NCBI GenBank assembly: GCA_036351255.1
Contig: JAZBOS010000115.1
Coordinates: forward strand, 67,374-131,373
DNA: 64,000 nucleotides
Source: Bacteroides sp.
Lineage (GTDB): Bacteria > Bacteroidota > Bacteroidia > Bacteroidales > UBA7960
Direction of reading: 5' to 3'
Shown: piece after piece, positions 45,840-55,403 of the stretch
How the letters are laid out: the number at the start of each line of letters is the position of its first letter
Numbering within the stretch: position 1 is the first letter of the stretch
Made by a program: the position numbers and the translations under genes
Notes under the pieces: generated by a model
Told to the model about the DNA's origin: nothing
What the model saw: the letters and a program-made list of their open reading frames with translations, nothing else
Database searches by the model: none

Positions 45840-46370
45840 TTATTTTGTTTCAGAAGGAATTTTTTTGATTATTACTCTTTCCTCATCGGGTTGGGGCTGG
45901 AAAGCCAGTTCGCCGAGGATCTGCAGACTTGTCGTCCGGTCTTTGCGCAACTGATCCTTGAGATCGCCCAGGGAAGGGAAGCGCATTTCATCGCGGATGC
46001 GTTCGAGGAAATGAATGCTGATCTTCTGACCATACAGGTCTTCGTCAAAGTCGAACAGATGTGCTTCGATGGTCACGTGATCCAGGTCAAGGGTGGGGCG
46101 AATGCCAATGTTGACCATGCTTTCGTGCCAGCGGTCCACTGCTTTGACCAAGGCCACATACACCCCCTGGGCGGGCGTTGTCTGGCTTTCATCAAGCCTG
46201 CCAAGGTTTGCCGTGGGGTAGCCAAGGGTGCGGCCAATCCGGTTGCCTTCCACCACGAAGCCTTCCAGAAAGAAAGCATGCCCCAGCAGTTGTCCGGCCT
46301 CGAGAACAGCGCCCTGTTCAACAAGCATTCTTACCGTGTTATTCTTGTTTTTATCAGCAATATTTTCCAT
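45840..46370 (-). CDS. ribK: Stand-alone riboflavin kinase (C-terminal half of RibF only)
   Basis: 176 residues from ATG 46370 (MENIADKNKNNTVRM). The sequence begins where the flavokinase domain of bifunctional RibF normally begins (LLGHAFFLEGFVVEGNRIGR) and holds its motifs: TLGYPTANLG (the PTAN motif that binds Mg-ATP), GVYVALVKAV, SMVNIGIRPTL and EAHLFDFDEDLYGQ. The usual ~185-residue N-terminal FAD synthetase domain is absent, and the upstream DNA does not encode it. It should make FMN from riboflavin, while FAD synthesis must come from another gene. First gene of the operon, divergent from atpD. Confidence 0.82.
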   Translation of the reverse strand: MENIADKNKNNTVRMLVEQGAVLEAGQLLGHAFFLEGFVVEGNRIGRTLGYPTANLGRLDESQTTPAQGVYVALVKAVDRWHESMVNIGIRPTLDLDHVTIEAHLFDFDEDLYGQKISIHFLERIRDEMRFPSLGDLKDQLRKDRTTSLQILGELAFQPQPDEERVIIKKIPSETK

Positions 46371-46484
46371 ACATTTGTGGCTTGCCTCCTGCTGAGGCAA
46401 CGGTAAAGATATAAAGAAAAATTGTCGGCCACAGGCCCATTTTTTTCAAAAATGCGTATTTTCGCTTATATAAGCAGGCCTTGA

Positions 46485-48029
<1,545 letters not shown>

Positions 48030-48032
48030 GCC

Positions 48033-48281
48033 ATGAACCAATCGATGACGCTGGAAGTAATCACCCCTGAGAAGTCGCTCTACAAGGGTTCGGTGGTGCT
48101 GGTGCAGCTGCCCGGCGCCATGGGCTCCTTTGAAATCCTTTATAATCACGCCCCCCTAATGGCCATACTGGGAAAAGGCCGCCTGAAAGTCATTGATGAA
48201 GAACGCAATAAGTTTTACATCGACATTGAAAGCGGGGTGGTGGAAGTGCGTGATAACCTGATCAAGGTGATCACCCCCTGA
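48033..48281 (+). CDS. atpC: ATP synthase F1 subunit epsilon, short form
   Basis: 82 residues covering only the N-terminal beta-sandwich of epsilon (MTLEVITPEKSLYKGSVVLVQL, PGAMGSFEILYNHAPLMAIL, FYIDIESGVVEVRDNLIKVI). The C-terminal helical hairpin that brakes ATP hydrolysis in E. coli is missing, as in many Bacteroidota. Starts 3 nt after atpD. A terminator hairpin follows. Confidence 0.93.
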   Translation: MNQSMTLEVITPEKSLYKGSVVLVQLPGAMGSFEILYNHAPLMAILGKGRLKVIDEERNKFYIDIESGVVEVRDNLIKVITP

Positions 48282-48322
48282 TTTTTTCACTGTATTAAAG
48301 CTTTGTATCTCAATTTCTTGTT

Positions 48323-48373
48323 GGGAAAAGGCTTTCTCCCGTTTAAAGGAGTATAAGCCTTCTCCCTGTTTTT
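48323..48373 (+). terminator. Terminator after atpDC
   Basis: GGGA and AAGGCTT (48323-48334) pair with AAGCCTT and TCCC (48355-48366), with an inner CTCC/GGAG stem, then TGTTTTT. It separates atpDC from recJ. Confidence 0.75.
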
Positions 48374-48399
48374 CGTTATCTTTACAAAAACGTTTTTGG

Positions 48400-50151
48400 A
48401 TGTTACAAAAAAGATGGGTAGTCAGGGAAAATACCAAGCCAGACTTGGTAGAAAAACTGTCTTCCTCGCTCAACATAGATCCCGTTCTTGCGCAGTTGCT
48501 GGTTCAGAGAGACATCACCAGTTTTCCGGAGGCGCGTGATTTCTTCCGGCCCTCGCTCGACAACCTGCATGATCCTTTCCTGATCAAGGATATGGATGTA
48601 GCCATTCGGCGCATAGAACTGGCCATGGAGCGCGGTGAGCGTATCCTGGTTTATGGCGATTACGACGTGGATGGCACCACTGCCGTCACTTTGGTCTATT
48701 CCTTTCTGAAAGACTTCTACGATAAACTGGAATTTTATATCCCCGACCGTTACAAGGAAGGTTACGGGATCTCGCATGAAGGCATAGACCATGCAAAGCG
48801 GCGCGGGGTAAGTCTGATGATTGCCCTTGACTGCGGCATCAAGGCGGTTGAGCAGGTGGAGTATGCCCTGGAAAGAGGCATTGAATTCATCGTGGTGGAT
48901 CATCACCGTCCCGGAGAGGTGCTTCCTCCCGCTGTCGCGCTGATAGACCCCAAGCAGAGCGACTGCAATTATCCTTACAAGGAACTTTCAGGTTGCGGGC
49001 TGGGCTTTAAACTGGCACAAGCTTTTTACCAGAAGCACCGTAAACCCTTTGAAGAGCTGGAGAAATTCCTGGACCTGGTAGTGGTAAGCATTGCCGCCGA
49101 CATCGTGCCCATCACCGGCGAGAACCGGGTGCTGGCCCATTTCGGCTTGAAGCGCCTGAACATGGAGCCCCGGGCCGGGCTTGAATCCATCCTGTTTTAC
49201 AACAATATTTTCAAGAAAAGCCAGCCTGACGAGAAAACTGCCTTTACGCGTGAGATCAACATCAACGACCTGATGTTTATGATCGGACCCAGGATCAATG
49301 CCGCCGGGCGTATCGAAAACGGGAAAACTGCGGTGGATCTGTTGCTGTGTGACCATATGGGCGACACCCATCAACTCAGCCAGACCATCAATGAGAACAA
49401 TGCGGAACGCCGAAGCCTGGATACCAACATCACCGAGCAGGCCATGCGAATGATCAGAAAAAATCCCAGGATGAAAAATTCCAGGGCAACCATCCTGTAC
49501 GATCCCGAATGGAGCAAGGGCGTCATTGGTATCGTGGCTTCACGCCTGATAGAAAACTATTACCGTCCCACCATTATCCTGACCGAGTCAAATGGCATGA
49601 TTACGGGTTCGGCAAGATCGGTCAAGGACTTTGATATTTATGATGCCATCGACGCCTGCAGCCATTTCCTGGAACACTTTGGCGGGCATAAGTATGCGGC
49701 GGGTCTTAGCCTGAAACCCGAAAACCTGGAGGCGTTTACAGAGGCTTTTCACCAGGTGGTTGAAGACACCATTACCGAAGCCATGCTGGTTCCGGAGATC
49801 GAGATTGATGCACAAATCGGCCTTCCCAGCATCGAGGGAAAATTCTTTCGCGTCCTGAAGCAGTTTGCACCTTTTGGGCCGGGCAACACCAATCCGGTGT
49901 TTCTTACCCGGGGCTGTGTAGCTAAGAATTCGCCAAGGGTGGTGGGCAACAAGCACCTGAAGTTTAACCTCACACAACCCGAAATGGGAATGGCCGAATT
50001 GCCTGCCATTGCCTTTCAGCAGGGGCATCAGCTTGAAAACATGCTCGCCGGAAAGCCCTTCGACCTGGTGTACCAGATTGAAGAGAATGAATGGAACGGC
50101 AAAACCCACCTGCAACTCAACGTGAAAGATATCCTTTTCCCGGAAGAATGA
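48400..50151 (+). CDS. recJ: Single-stranded-DNA-specific exonuclease RecJ
   Basis: 583 residues. DHH-family 5'-3' ssDNA exonuclease for recombination and mismatch repair. Metal-site motifs: ILVYGDYDVDGTTAVTLVY near 85, MIALDCGIKAVEQ near 145 and the eponymous FIVVDHHRPGEVLP near 165; then IGPRINAAGRIENGKTAVDLL near 290 and the DHHA1 segment GGHKYAAGLSL near 430. TATCTTTA at 48377-48384 may be its -7 element, giving a very short leader. Confidence 0.95.
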   Translation: MLQKRWVVRENTKPDLVEKLSSSLNIDPVLAQLLVQRDITSFPEARDFFRPSLDNLHDPFLIKDMDVAIRRIELAMERGERILVYGDYDVDGTTAVTLVYSFLKDFYDKLEFYIPDRYKEGYGISHEGIDHAKRRGVSLMIALDCGIKAVEQVEYALERGIEFIVVDHHRPGEVLPPAVALIDPKQSDCNYPYKELSGCGLGFKLAQAFYQKHRKPFEELEKFLDLVVVSIAADIVPITGENRVLAHFGLKRLNMEPRAGLESILFYNNIFKKSQPDEKTAFTREININDLMFMIGPRINAAGRIENGKTAVDLLLCDHMGDTHQLSQTINENNAERRSLDTNITEQAMRMIRKNPRMKNSRATILYDPEWSKGVIGIVASRLIENYYRPTIILTESNGMITGSARSVKDFDIYDAIDACSHFLEHFGGHKYAAGLSLKPENLEAFTEAFHQVVEDTITEAMLVPEIEIDAQIGLPSIEGKFFRVLKQFAPFGPGNTNPVFLTRGCVAKNSPRVVGNKHLKFNLTQPEMGMAELPAIAFQQGHQLENMLAGKPFDLVYQIEENEWNGKTHLQLNVKDILFPEE

Positions 50152-50169
50152 CAGGCTTTTCCCATCGAA

Positions 50170-50197
50170 TTGACAGCACATATTTTTTGTAATTTTG
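50170..50197 (+). promoter_or_regulatory. Promoter directly abutting the trpS start codon
   Basis: TTG (50170-50172), a 17-nt spacer and TAATTTTG (50190-50197) match the Bacteroidota consensus. The trpS ATG is at 50202, so RNA would begin at or next to the start codon (leaderless or nearly so). Confidence 0.65.
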
Positions 50198-50201
50198 CAG
50201 C

Positions 50202-51197
50202 ATGGAAACAGTATTAAGTGGAATACGTTCAACAGGTCATTTGCACCTGGGCAATTATTTTGGTGCCATCCGGAATTTTCTGAAGATGCAGCATGAGCAC
50301 CACTGCTATTTTTTCATTGCCGACTATCATTCGCTGACCACCCACCCCACCCCCGAGGACCTTCACCGCAATGTGAAGCAGGTGCTGGTGGAGTACCTGG
50401 CTGCCGGCATTGACCCGGAAGTCGCAACCCTTTACATCCAGAGCGATGTTCCGGAGGTGGCTGAACTCTACCTGTTGCTGAACATGAATGCATACATGGG
50501 CGAGCTGGAACGCTGCACCTCGTTTAAGGAAAAGATCAGGAAACACCCTGAAAACATCAATGCAGGCCTGCTGACTTATCCTGTTCTGATGGCTGCTGAT
50601 ATTATTATCCACCGGGCCACCAAGGTCCCTGTGGGGAAAGACCAGGAGCAGCACCTGGAGATGGCCCGTACTTTTGCAAACCGGTTTAACCGCCTGTACA
50701 AGGTGGATTATTTTCCTGAGCCTTACGCCTACAACTTTGGCAGCGAGCTGGTAAAAATCCCCGGCCTGGATGGCAGCACCAAGATGGGGAAGTCGGAGGG
50801 AGAAGGCAATGCCATTTTCCTGGCCGATGATCCGGCTGTTATTCGCAAAAAGGTGATGCGTGCCGTCACCGATAGCGGCCCCACTGAGCCCGGGGCACCC
50901 ATGTCGCAGGGCGTGGAAAACCTTTTCAACCTGATGAAAGTGCTGAGCAGTACCGACACCTATGCATACTTTCTGGACAGATACCGTGACGGGAGCATCC
51001 GCTATGGTGATCTGAAGAAGCAGCTGGCGGAGGACGTGATTGCATTTACCACACCCCTGCGCGAACGAATCCTTGCGCTTTCGGCCGATGAGCCATATCT
51101 GAGCAAGGTAGCTAAGATGGGTGCAGAGAAAGCCCGCGAGAGCGCCAGCAAGACCGTGAATGATGTCCGCAACATAATAGGCTTTAAACCCTTCTGA
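50202..51197 (+). CDS. trpS: Tryptophan--tRNA ligase
   Basis: 331 residues, class I aminoacyl-tRNA synthetase. HIGH-equivalent in TGHLHLGNYFGAIRNF near residue 11 and KMSKS-equivalent in GSTKMGKSEGEGNAIF near 192. The start METVLSGIRSTG aligns with other TrpS N-termini, so ATG 50202 is right despite the lack of leader space. Followed after 2 nt by a small membrane protein gene. Confidence 0.96.
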   Translation: METVLSGIRSTGHLHLGNYFGAIRNFLKMQHEHHCYFFIADYHSLTTHPTPEDLHRNVKQVLVEYLAAGIDPEVATLYIQSDVPEVAELYLLLNMNAYMGELERCTSFKEKIRKHPENINAGLLTYPVLMAADIIIHRATKVPVGKDQEQHLEMARTFANRFNRLYKVDYFPEPYAYNFGSELVKIPGLDGSTKMGKSEGEGNAIFLADDPAVIRKKVMRAVTDSGPTEPGAPMSQGVENLFNLMKVLSSTDTYAYFLDRYRDGSIRYGDLKKQLAEDVIAFTTPLRERILALSADEPYLSKVAKMGAEKARESASKTVNDVRNIIGFKPF

Positions 51198-51199
51198 TC

Positions 51200-51535
51200 A
51201 TGCGTCCCATAAAAAGTCTCAGTCCCCTGACCACTTGGCTGCTGCGCCTGGGTGTGCTCCTCATGGTGGGTTTGCTGGCATGGCCCAACCTGGAATATTT
51301 CAACTTTACCAGCCTCAACTCCATCCTGACTGCGGCCTTTGCCCTGTTTGCCATATTGTTGTTTTTCGGTGGTTTTACGAACAAGCACACCCTGACCATG
51401 GTGTCAGGCCTTTTGCTGTTCTTATTAGCCGTTTGGCATATTTACTGGCAATACCGTGGCATGAATCTCAGCTTTGCTGCCTATGCCCTGACCGGGGTTT
51501 TAGGCCTTCATTTCTTCGTGAACGGAAACAAATAG
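51200..51535 (+). CDS. Small four-helix membrane protein
   Basis: 111 residues with four likely membrane helices: LLRLGVLLMVGLLAWPNL, ILTAAFALFAILLFFGG, LTMVSGLLLFLLAVWHIYW and FAAYALTGVLGLHFFVNG. No family recognised. It starts 2 nt after trpS and ends 14 nt before hflX, so it is probably expressed with both. No catalytic residues stand out. Confidence 0.7.
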   Translation: MRPIKSLSPLTTWLLRLGVLLMVGLLAWPNLEYFNFTSLNSILTAAFALFAILLFFGGFTNKHTLTMVSGLLLFLLAVWHIYWQYRGMNLSFAAYALTGVLGLHFFVNGNK

Positions 51536-51549
51536 TACCTGACCAGCAC

Positions 51550-52746
51550 ATGCCCCAATACATTGAGACAAAAAAAGTAAAGGAAAAGGTAGTCCTGGTT
51601 GGAGCAATCCTGGGGCGGCAAACAGAAGAGCTGGTTTCAGAATACCTGGACGAGCTGGAGTTCCTGGTGGATACTGCCGGCGGGGAAACCCTTCGTCGTT
51701 TTACCCAGAAACTCGACCGGCCTGACCCTGCCACATTCATTGGCAAGGGTAAATTTGAGGAAATTACAAATTATGTGCAGGAGCAGGAGATCGACCTGGT
51801 GGTGTTTGACGATGAGCTGAGTCCATCGCAGCACCGCAACCTGGAACGTACGTTCAAATGCCGGGTCATTGACCGCAGCAACCTGATTCTGGATATTTTT
51901 GCCCAGCGGGCACGCACTGCCCACGCCCGCACGCAGGTGGAACTGGCCCAGTATCAGTATCTCCTGCCACGCCTGGCAGGGATGTGGACCCACCTGGAAC
52001 GCCAGAAAGGGGGTATCGGCCTGAAGGGCCCCGGGGAGAAGGAGATTGAAACCGACCGCCGGATTGTCCGCGACAAGATTGCCCTGCTGAAAGAGAAACT
52101 TCGGCAAATCGACAAACAAAAAGCCACCCAGCGCTCTAACAGGGGAAGCTTGGTGCGGGTGGCCCTGGTGGGATATACCAACGTGGGGAAATCCACCATC
52201 ATGAACCTGCTGAGCAAATCGGAGGTCTTTGCCGAAGACAAGCTCTTTGCAACCCTCGACACTACGGTTCGCAAGGTGGTGATCGGAAACCTGCCCTTCT
52301 TGCTGAGCGACACCGTTGGGTTTATCCGCAAGCTACCCCATCACCTCATTGAGTCATTCAAATCCACCCTTGACGAGGTGCGCGAATCGGATATCCTGGT
52401 GCACGTGGTCGATCTGGCCCATCCCGGTTTTGAGGAGCAGATCAATGTGGTGAAGGAAACCCTCAACGAAATCACCGAAGGCGAGGAAAAGACCACCATC
52501 ATGGTTTTCAATAAGATCGACAAGTACACCTTCGTGGAAAAAGAGGAAGACGACCTGCTGCCCCCCACGCGGGAAAACATGAGCCTGGCCGAAATGCAGC
52601 AGACCTGGATGGGAAAAGCCAACGCCCCCTGCCTGTTCATTTCTGCCAAACAAAAACAAAACCTGGAAGCCTTCCGCAGGATGCTTTACGACCACGTTTA
52701 CGAGATCCATAAGCAGCGCTATCCCTATGACAACTTTCTCTATTGA
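51550..52746 (+). CDS. hflX: GTPase HflX
   Basis: 398 residues from ATG 51550 (MPQYIETKKVKEKVVLVGAIL); the frame is open upstream but that part overlaps the preceding gene. HflX-specific N-terminal domain (AGGETLRRFTQKLDRPDPATF, DDELSPSQHRNLER, DIFAQRARTAHARTQVELAQ, KGPGEKEIETDRR), then the G domain: G1 GYTNVGKST near 206, switch TLDTTVRKV, G3 DTVGFIRKLP near 254 and G4 NKID near 321. It splits stalled or stressed ribosomes. Confidence 0.95.
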   Translation: MPQYIETKKVKEKVVLVGAILGRQTEELVSEYLDELEFLVDTAGGETLRRFTQKLDRPDPATFIGKGKFEEITNYVQEQEIDLVVFDDELSPSQHRNLERTFKCRVIDRSNLILDIFAQRARTAHARTQVELAQYQYLLPRLAGMWTHLERQKGGIGLKGPGEKEIETDRRIVRDKIALLKEKLRQIDKQKATQRSNRGSLVRVALVGYTNVGKSTIMNLLSKSEVFAEDKLFATLDTTVRKVVIGNLPFLLSDTVGFIRKLPHHLIESFKSTLDEVRESDILVHVVDLAHPGFEEQINVVKETLNEITEGEEKTTIMVFNKIDKYTFVEKEEDDLLPPTRENMSLAEMQQTWMGKANAPCLFISAKQKQNLEAFRRMLYDHVYEIHKQRYPYDNFLY

Positions 52747-52878
52747 TTTTTTTCGGGTTACAGTCATCTATTATTATGGGTACGATATCCTTTGCTCATG
52801 TCTGGCTTGATTTTCCCTAAAAAAATTGGTTGTTTTTGCATTCTTTTCGTTTAATTTGTCTCCTGATTTTGAAAAACG

Positions 52879-54012
52879 ATGAAGGAGAACAACCTCCCCA
52901 GGATACTGCATGTTTCCAGCTCGCGCAGCTGGCGAGGCAGCGAGCAGCAGGTGTCGTATCTTCTGGATGAACTGAAAGCGCAGGAATGGCCATCCCTGCT
53001 ATTATGCCGGAGCAAGTCTGCCCTCAGGCGATACAGCAAAAGACACCGCATAGAATCCATTTCCTTTAAAAGCAGGGGGTTCTGGAATTATCTCCTGGCG
53101 AGAGAGATCTGTCATCAATACCGGAAACGTCCCTTCGACCTGATCCACGTGCACGACTCCCGGGCTCATGCGGCAGCGATCCTGGCACGATGGATGGGCG
53201 TTCGTTTGCCTGTGGTGGTGAGCCGCTTTGCCGTTGCAACGGAAAAAGCCAGTTGGTTTACACGCCGCCTTTTCAACCACCCGGCCAACAAGGCCATTGT
53301 CTGTGTCTCGGAAGCCGTCCGCAACAGCCTGGATCCGATCATCCGAAAAAAGGCTTTGCTGCGGGTGATTCCCAGTGGCATAGATCCTGAAGAATTTGAC
53401 GTGGAAGTTCCCCACGGAAGGCTGAGGCGCGAATATTTTATTCCTGACGATTACGCATTGGTGGGCAATGTGGCAGCCCTGGTGTCTCACAAGGACTACC
53501 ACACCTTCCTGAAGACCGCCAAAATCCTGCTGGAACAAAACCCAAAGATGTTTTTTCTCGCCATTGGCGACGGGCCCCTGCACGATGAGATTGAAAAAGC
53601 CGCTGAAAAAATGGAGCTGAAAGACCATTTCCGGATTACGGGTTCCCGCAAGGATCTCCCGGAAGTATTGTCGCAGCTCGATGTCCTGATGTCGTCATCA
53701 GTAACAGAAGGGCCTGCCACCACAGTGCTGAATGCTTTTGCAGCCGGAATACCCGTAGCTGCCACTGCCGCAGGCAGCGTTCCTGAAATGGTGAAACACG
53801 AACACAGCGGAATGCTCTCACCGGTGGGCGATGCTCAGGAGCTGGCCAATCATGTCCTCAGGATCCTGAACGACGAAACACTGCGCATCAGAATCATTGC
53901 AGGCGGGAAAGAAAAACTGCAACGGTTTCACCGGAAGGTCATGGCCGAAAAAATGTTAGCCCTTTACCTGGAACTGACCGGAAAAACAAGCCTGGGAAAT
54001 GAAAAAAGTTAA
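52879..54012 (+). CDS. Glycosyltransferase family 4 protein
   Basis: 377 residues, GT-B fold. N-terminal acceptor domain (ILHVSSSRSWRGSEQQVSYLL, FDLIHVHDSRAHAAAI); the C-terminal GT4 half has VGNVAALVSHKDYHTFLKTA, FLAIGDGPLHDEIEKAAEKM and SSVTEGPATTVLNAFAAGIP. In that last motif the second Glu of the usual EX7E pair is replaced by Asn, which may affect donor specificity. The gene overlaps the next one by 14 nt; pairing with a lipid A acyltransferase suggests a role in LPS core or lipid A assembly. TTAATTTG at 52851-52858 is a possible -7 element. Confidence 0.85.
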   Translation: MKENNLPRILHVSSSRSWRGSEQQVSYLLDELKAQEWPSLLLCRSKSALRRYSKRHRIESISFKSRGFWNYLLAREICHQYRKRPFDLIHVHDSRAHAAAILARWMGVRLPVVVSRFAVATEKASWFTRRLFNHPANKAIVCVSEAVRNSLDPIIRKKALLRVIPSGIDPEEFDVEVPHGRLRREYFIPDDYALVGNVAALVSHKDYHTFLKTAKILLEQNPKMFFLAIGDGPLHDEIEKAAEKMELKDHFRITGSRKDLPEVLSQLDVLMSSSVTEGPATTVLNAFAAGIPVAATAAGSVPEMVKHEHSGMLSPVGDAQELANHVLRILNDETLRIRIIAGGKEKLQRFHRKVMAEKMLALYLELTGKTSLGNEKS

Positions 54013-54916
54013 GCGTTTTCTGAACAACGTCCTGAGTTTTCCCCTGGCAGTGCTGGTGCTGTTACTAGCCCTGATGCCTTTCGGGGTGTTGTATTTTTTC
54101 TCCCACATCCTGTATTTCCTGCTGTGGCATATTGTGGGATACCGAAAGAATGTGGTATTATGCAACCTGCAGAAGGCGTTTCCAGAATGGGATGACAGGA
54201 AAAGAAAAGATGTCGCACGGAAGTTTTTTCATCACCTCTCGGAACTGATCATGGAATCGGTAGGGCTGATGACCGTGCCGGTTTCCACCATGCGAAAGCG
54301 TGTCCATCTGGATGAGGAGGGCAGGATGCTGATGGCCCGCTATTACCAGGAAGGACGCAGCGCCATCATGACCCTGGGGCATTACGGCAACTGGGAATGG
54401 ATGGGTGCCGGCATTAACCTGGAACATCCCGGGCAACTGATTGCAGGATACAGGCATCTGCGCAACAGGGTCTTCGACCGGCTGATCTACCGAACCCGCA
54501 TGCGCTTTTACAAACAGCTGATCCCCTCTAAAAAGCTGGCGCGCAAAATGGTGTCGATGGCTGCCTCCAAAGAACCCGCCGTCTTTGCCCTGCTGGCCGA
54601 TCAATGGCCACGACCCGATACCGCTTTCTGGGTGGACTTCCTGGGAAGGGAAACACCTTTCTTTACGGGTCCTGAAAAACTGGCAAGGAAACTTGGCCAT
54701 CCCGTGCTGTTTTGTTCCATCCGCAAACAAAAGCGAGGCCATTACCTGATCAACGTACAGGTCATCACCGAAGACCCCAAATCACTGGCCCCCCAGGAAA
54801 TCACCCAACGTTATGCCACCCTGCTTGAAGAGGAAATCCGCCAGGCACCCCAATACTGGCTGTGGTCGCACCGGAGGTGGAAGAAGGAAAAACAAGAAGT
54901 GAGAAATGAGAAGTGA
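53999..54916 (+). CDS. Lipid A acyltransferase (LpxL/HtrB family)
   Basis: 305 residues. One N-terminal membrane helix (LAVLVLLLALMPFGVLYFF). Catalytic HX4(D/E) motif in TLGHYGNWEWMGAG near 127. Further family segments are AGYRHLRNRVFDRLIY, LLADQWPRPDTAFWVDFLGRE and FFTGPEKLARKLGHPVLF. It transfers a secondary acyl chain to lipid A at the inner membrane. The last five codons (VRNEK) and the stop TGA (54914-54916) lie inside a 7-bp repeat array, so the natural C-terminus may have been replaced by repeat sequence. Confidence 0.88.
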   Translation: MKKVKRFLNNVLSFPLAVLVLLLALMPFGVLYFFSHILYFLLWHIVGYRKNVVLCNLQKAFPEWDDRKRKDVARKFFHHLSELIMESVGLMTVPVSTMRKRVHLDEEGRMLMARYYQEGRSAIMTLGHYGNWEWMGAGINLEHPGQLIAGYRHLRNRVFDRLIYRTRMRFYKQLIPSKKLARKMVSMAASKEPAVFALLADQWPRPDTAFWVDFLGRETPFFTGPEKLARKLGHPVLFCSIRKQKRGHYLINVQVITEDPKSLAPQEITQRYATLLEEEIRQAPQYWLWSHRRWKKEKQEVRNEK

Positions 54917-54952
54917 GAAATGAGAGGTGAGAGGTGAGGTGAGAGGTGAGAG
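54899..54952. repeat. Heptad array A, unit RTGAGAR
   Basis: Seven complete 7-bp units plus one 5-base unit: gtgagaa, atgagaa, gtgagaa, atgagag, gtgagag, gtgag, gtgagag, gtgagag. It begins inside the acyltransferase coding sequence, supplies its stop codon and ends 5 nt before the stop of the minus-strand four-helix-bundle gene. Array B on the far side of that gene is the inverted counterpart. Confidence 0.95.
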
Positions 54953-54957
54953 AAGAG

Positions 54958-55335
54958 TTATGGTTTGGTGAACTTTTCTGGGTTATTCATCATGGATATC
55001 AAAATTCGGCGAACCTCATCATATTCTTTAAGCAAAAATTCGTGGGTGGTCGGGTCTATATATTTGCACTCCAGAGAAAAGTCCAACCAGGATTCGGTCT
55101 CAAATTCCTCGGACAGCGAATCACTCATTTTACTTACAAAATGCTTTTCATAATTTCTTTTTGCCCAGGCTTCGGCAATATTGGTTGCCACCGAACGGGA
55201 TGATCTTCTGGTCTGATCAGTAAGGGAGTATCTTTCCTCTGACGGGAAATGTTTAGAAATTTCAAAAATTTGCGTGGCCAGCTTAAAAGCCTTCTGATAA
55301 ACGATCAAATCCCTGAAACTATTAATCAGTCCCAT
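54958..55335 (-). CDS. Four-helix-bundle protein (S23 / Avd-like), copy 1
   Basis: 125 residues. Family motifs: FRDLIVYQKAFKLATQIFEI at the N-terminus, HFPSEERYSLTDQTRRSSRSVATNIAEAWAKR in two parts near 30-62, and a C-terminal helix. This small all-helical family was first seen in 23S rRNA intervening sequences. It includes the Avd subunit of diversity-generating retroelements, but most members, like this one, stand alone with unknown function. No reverse transcriptase or rRNA is near. The gene is inserted tail-to-tail between two convergent genes and is enclosed by inverted heptad arrays A and B. Confidence 0.88.
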   Translation of the reverse strand: MGLINSFRDLIVYQKAFKLATQIFEISKHFPSEERYSLTDQTRRSSRSVATNIAEAWAKRNYEKHFVSKMSDSLSEEFETESWLDFSLECKYIDPTTHEFLLKEYDEVRRILISMMNNPEKFTKP

Positions 55336-55348
55336 AAACTATTTCTTT

Positions 55349-55403
55349 TTCTCATCTCAAATCTCTCAATTCTCACTTCTCATCTCTCATCTCTCACCTC
55401 TCC
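55349..55403. repeat. Heptad array B, unit YTCTCAY (inverse of array A)
   Basis: About seven 7-bp units, including ttctcat, ctctcaa, ttctcac, ttctcat, ctctcat and ctctcac, with slight decay at both ends. On the minus strand this reads RTGAGAR. It starts 13 nt upstream of the four-helix-bundle start codon and reaches the stop codon of the anti-sigma gene (55404-55406). Confidence 0.93.

Noticed and set aside
54958..55335. rRNA intervening sequence carrying an S23 gene
   Set aside because: The flanks are protein-coding genes, not 23S rRNA.
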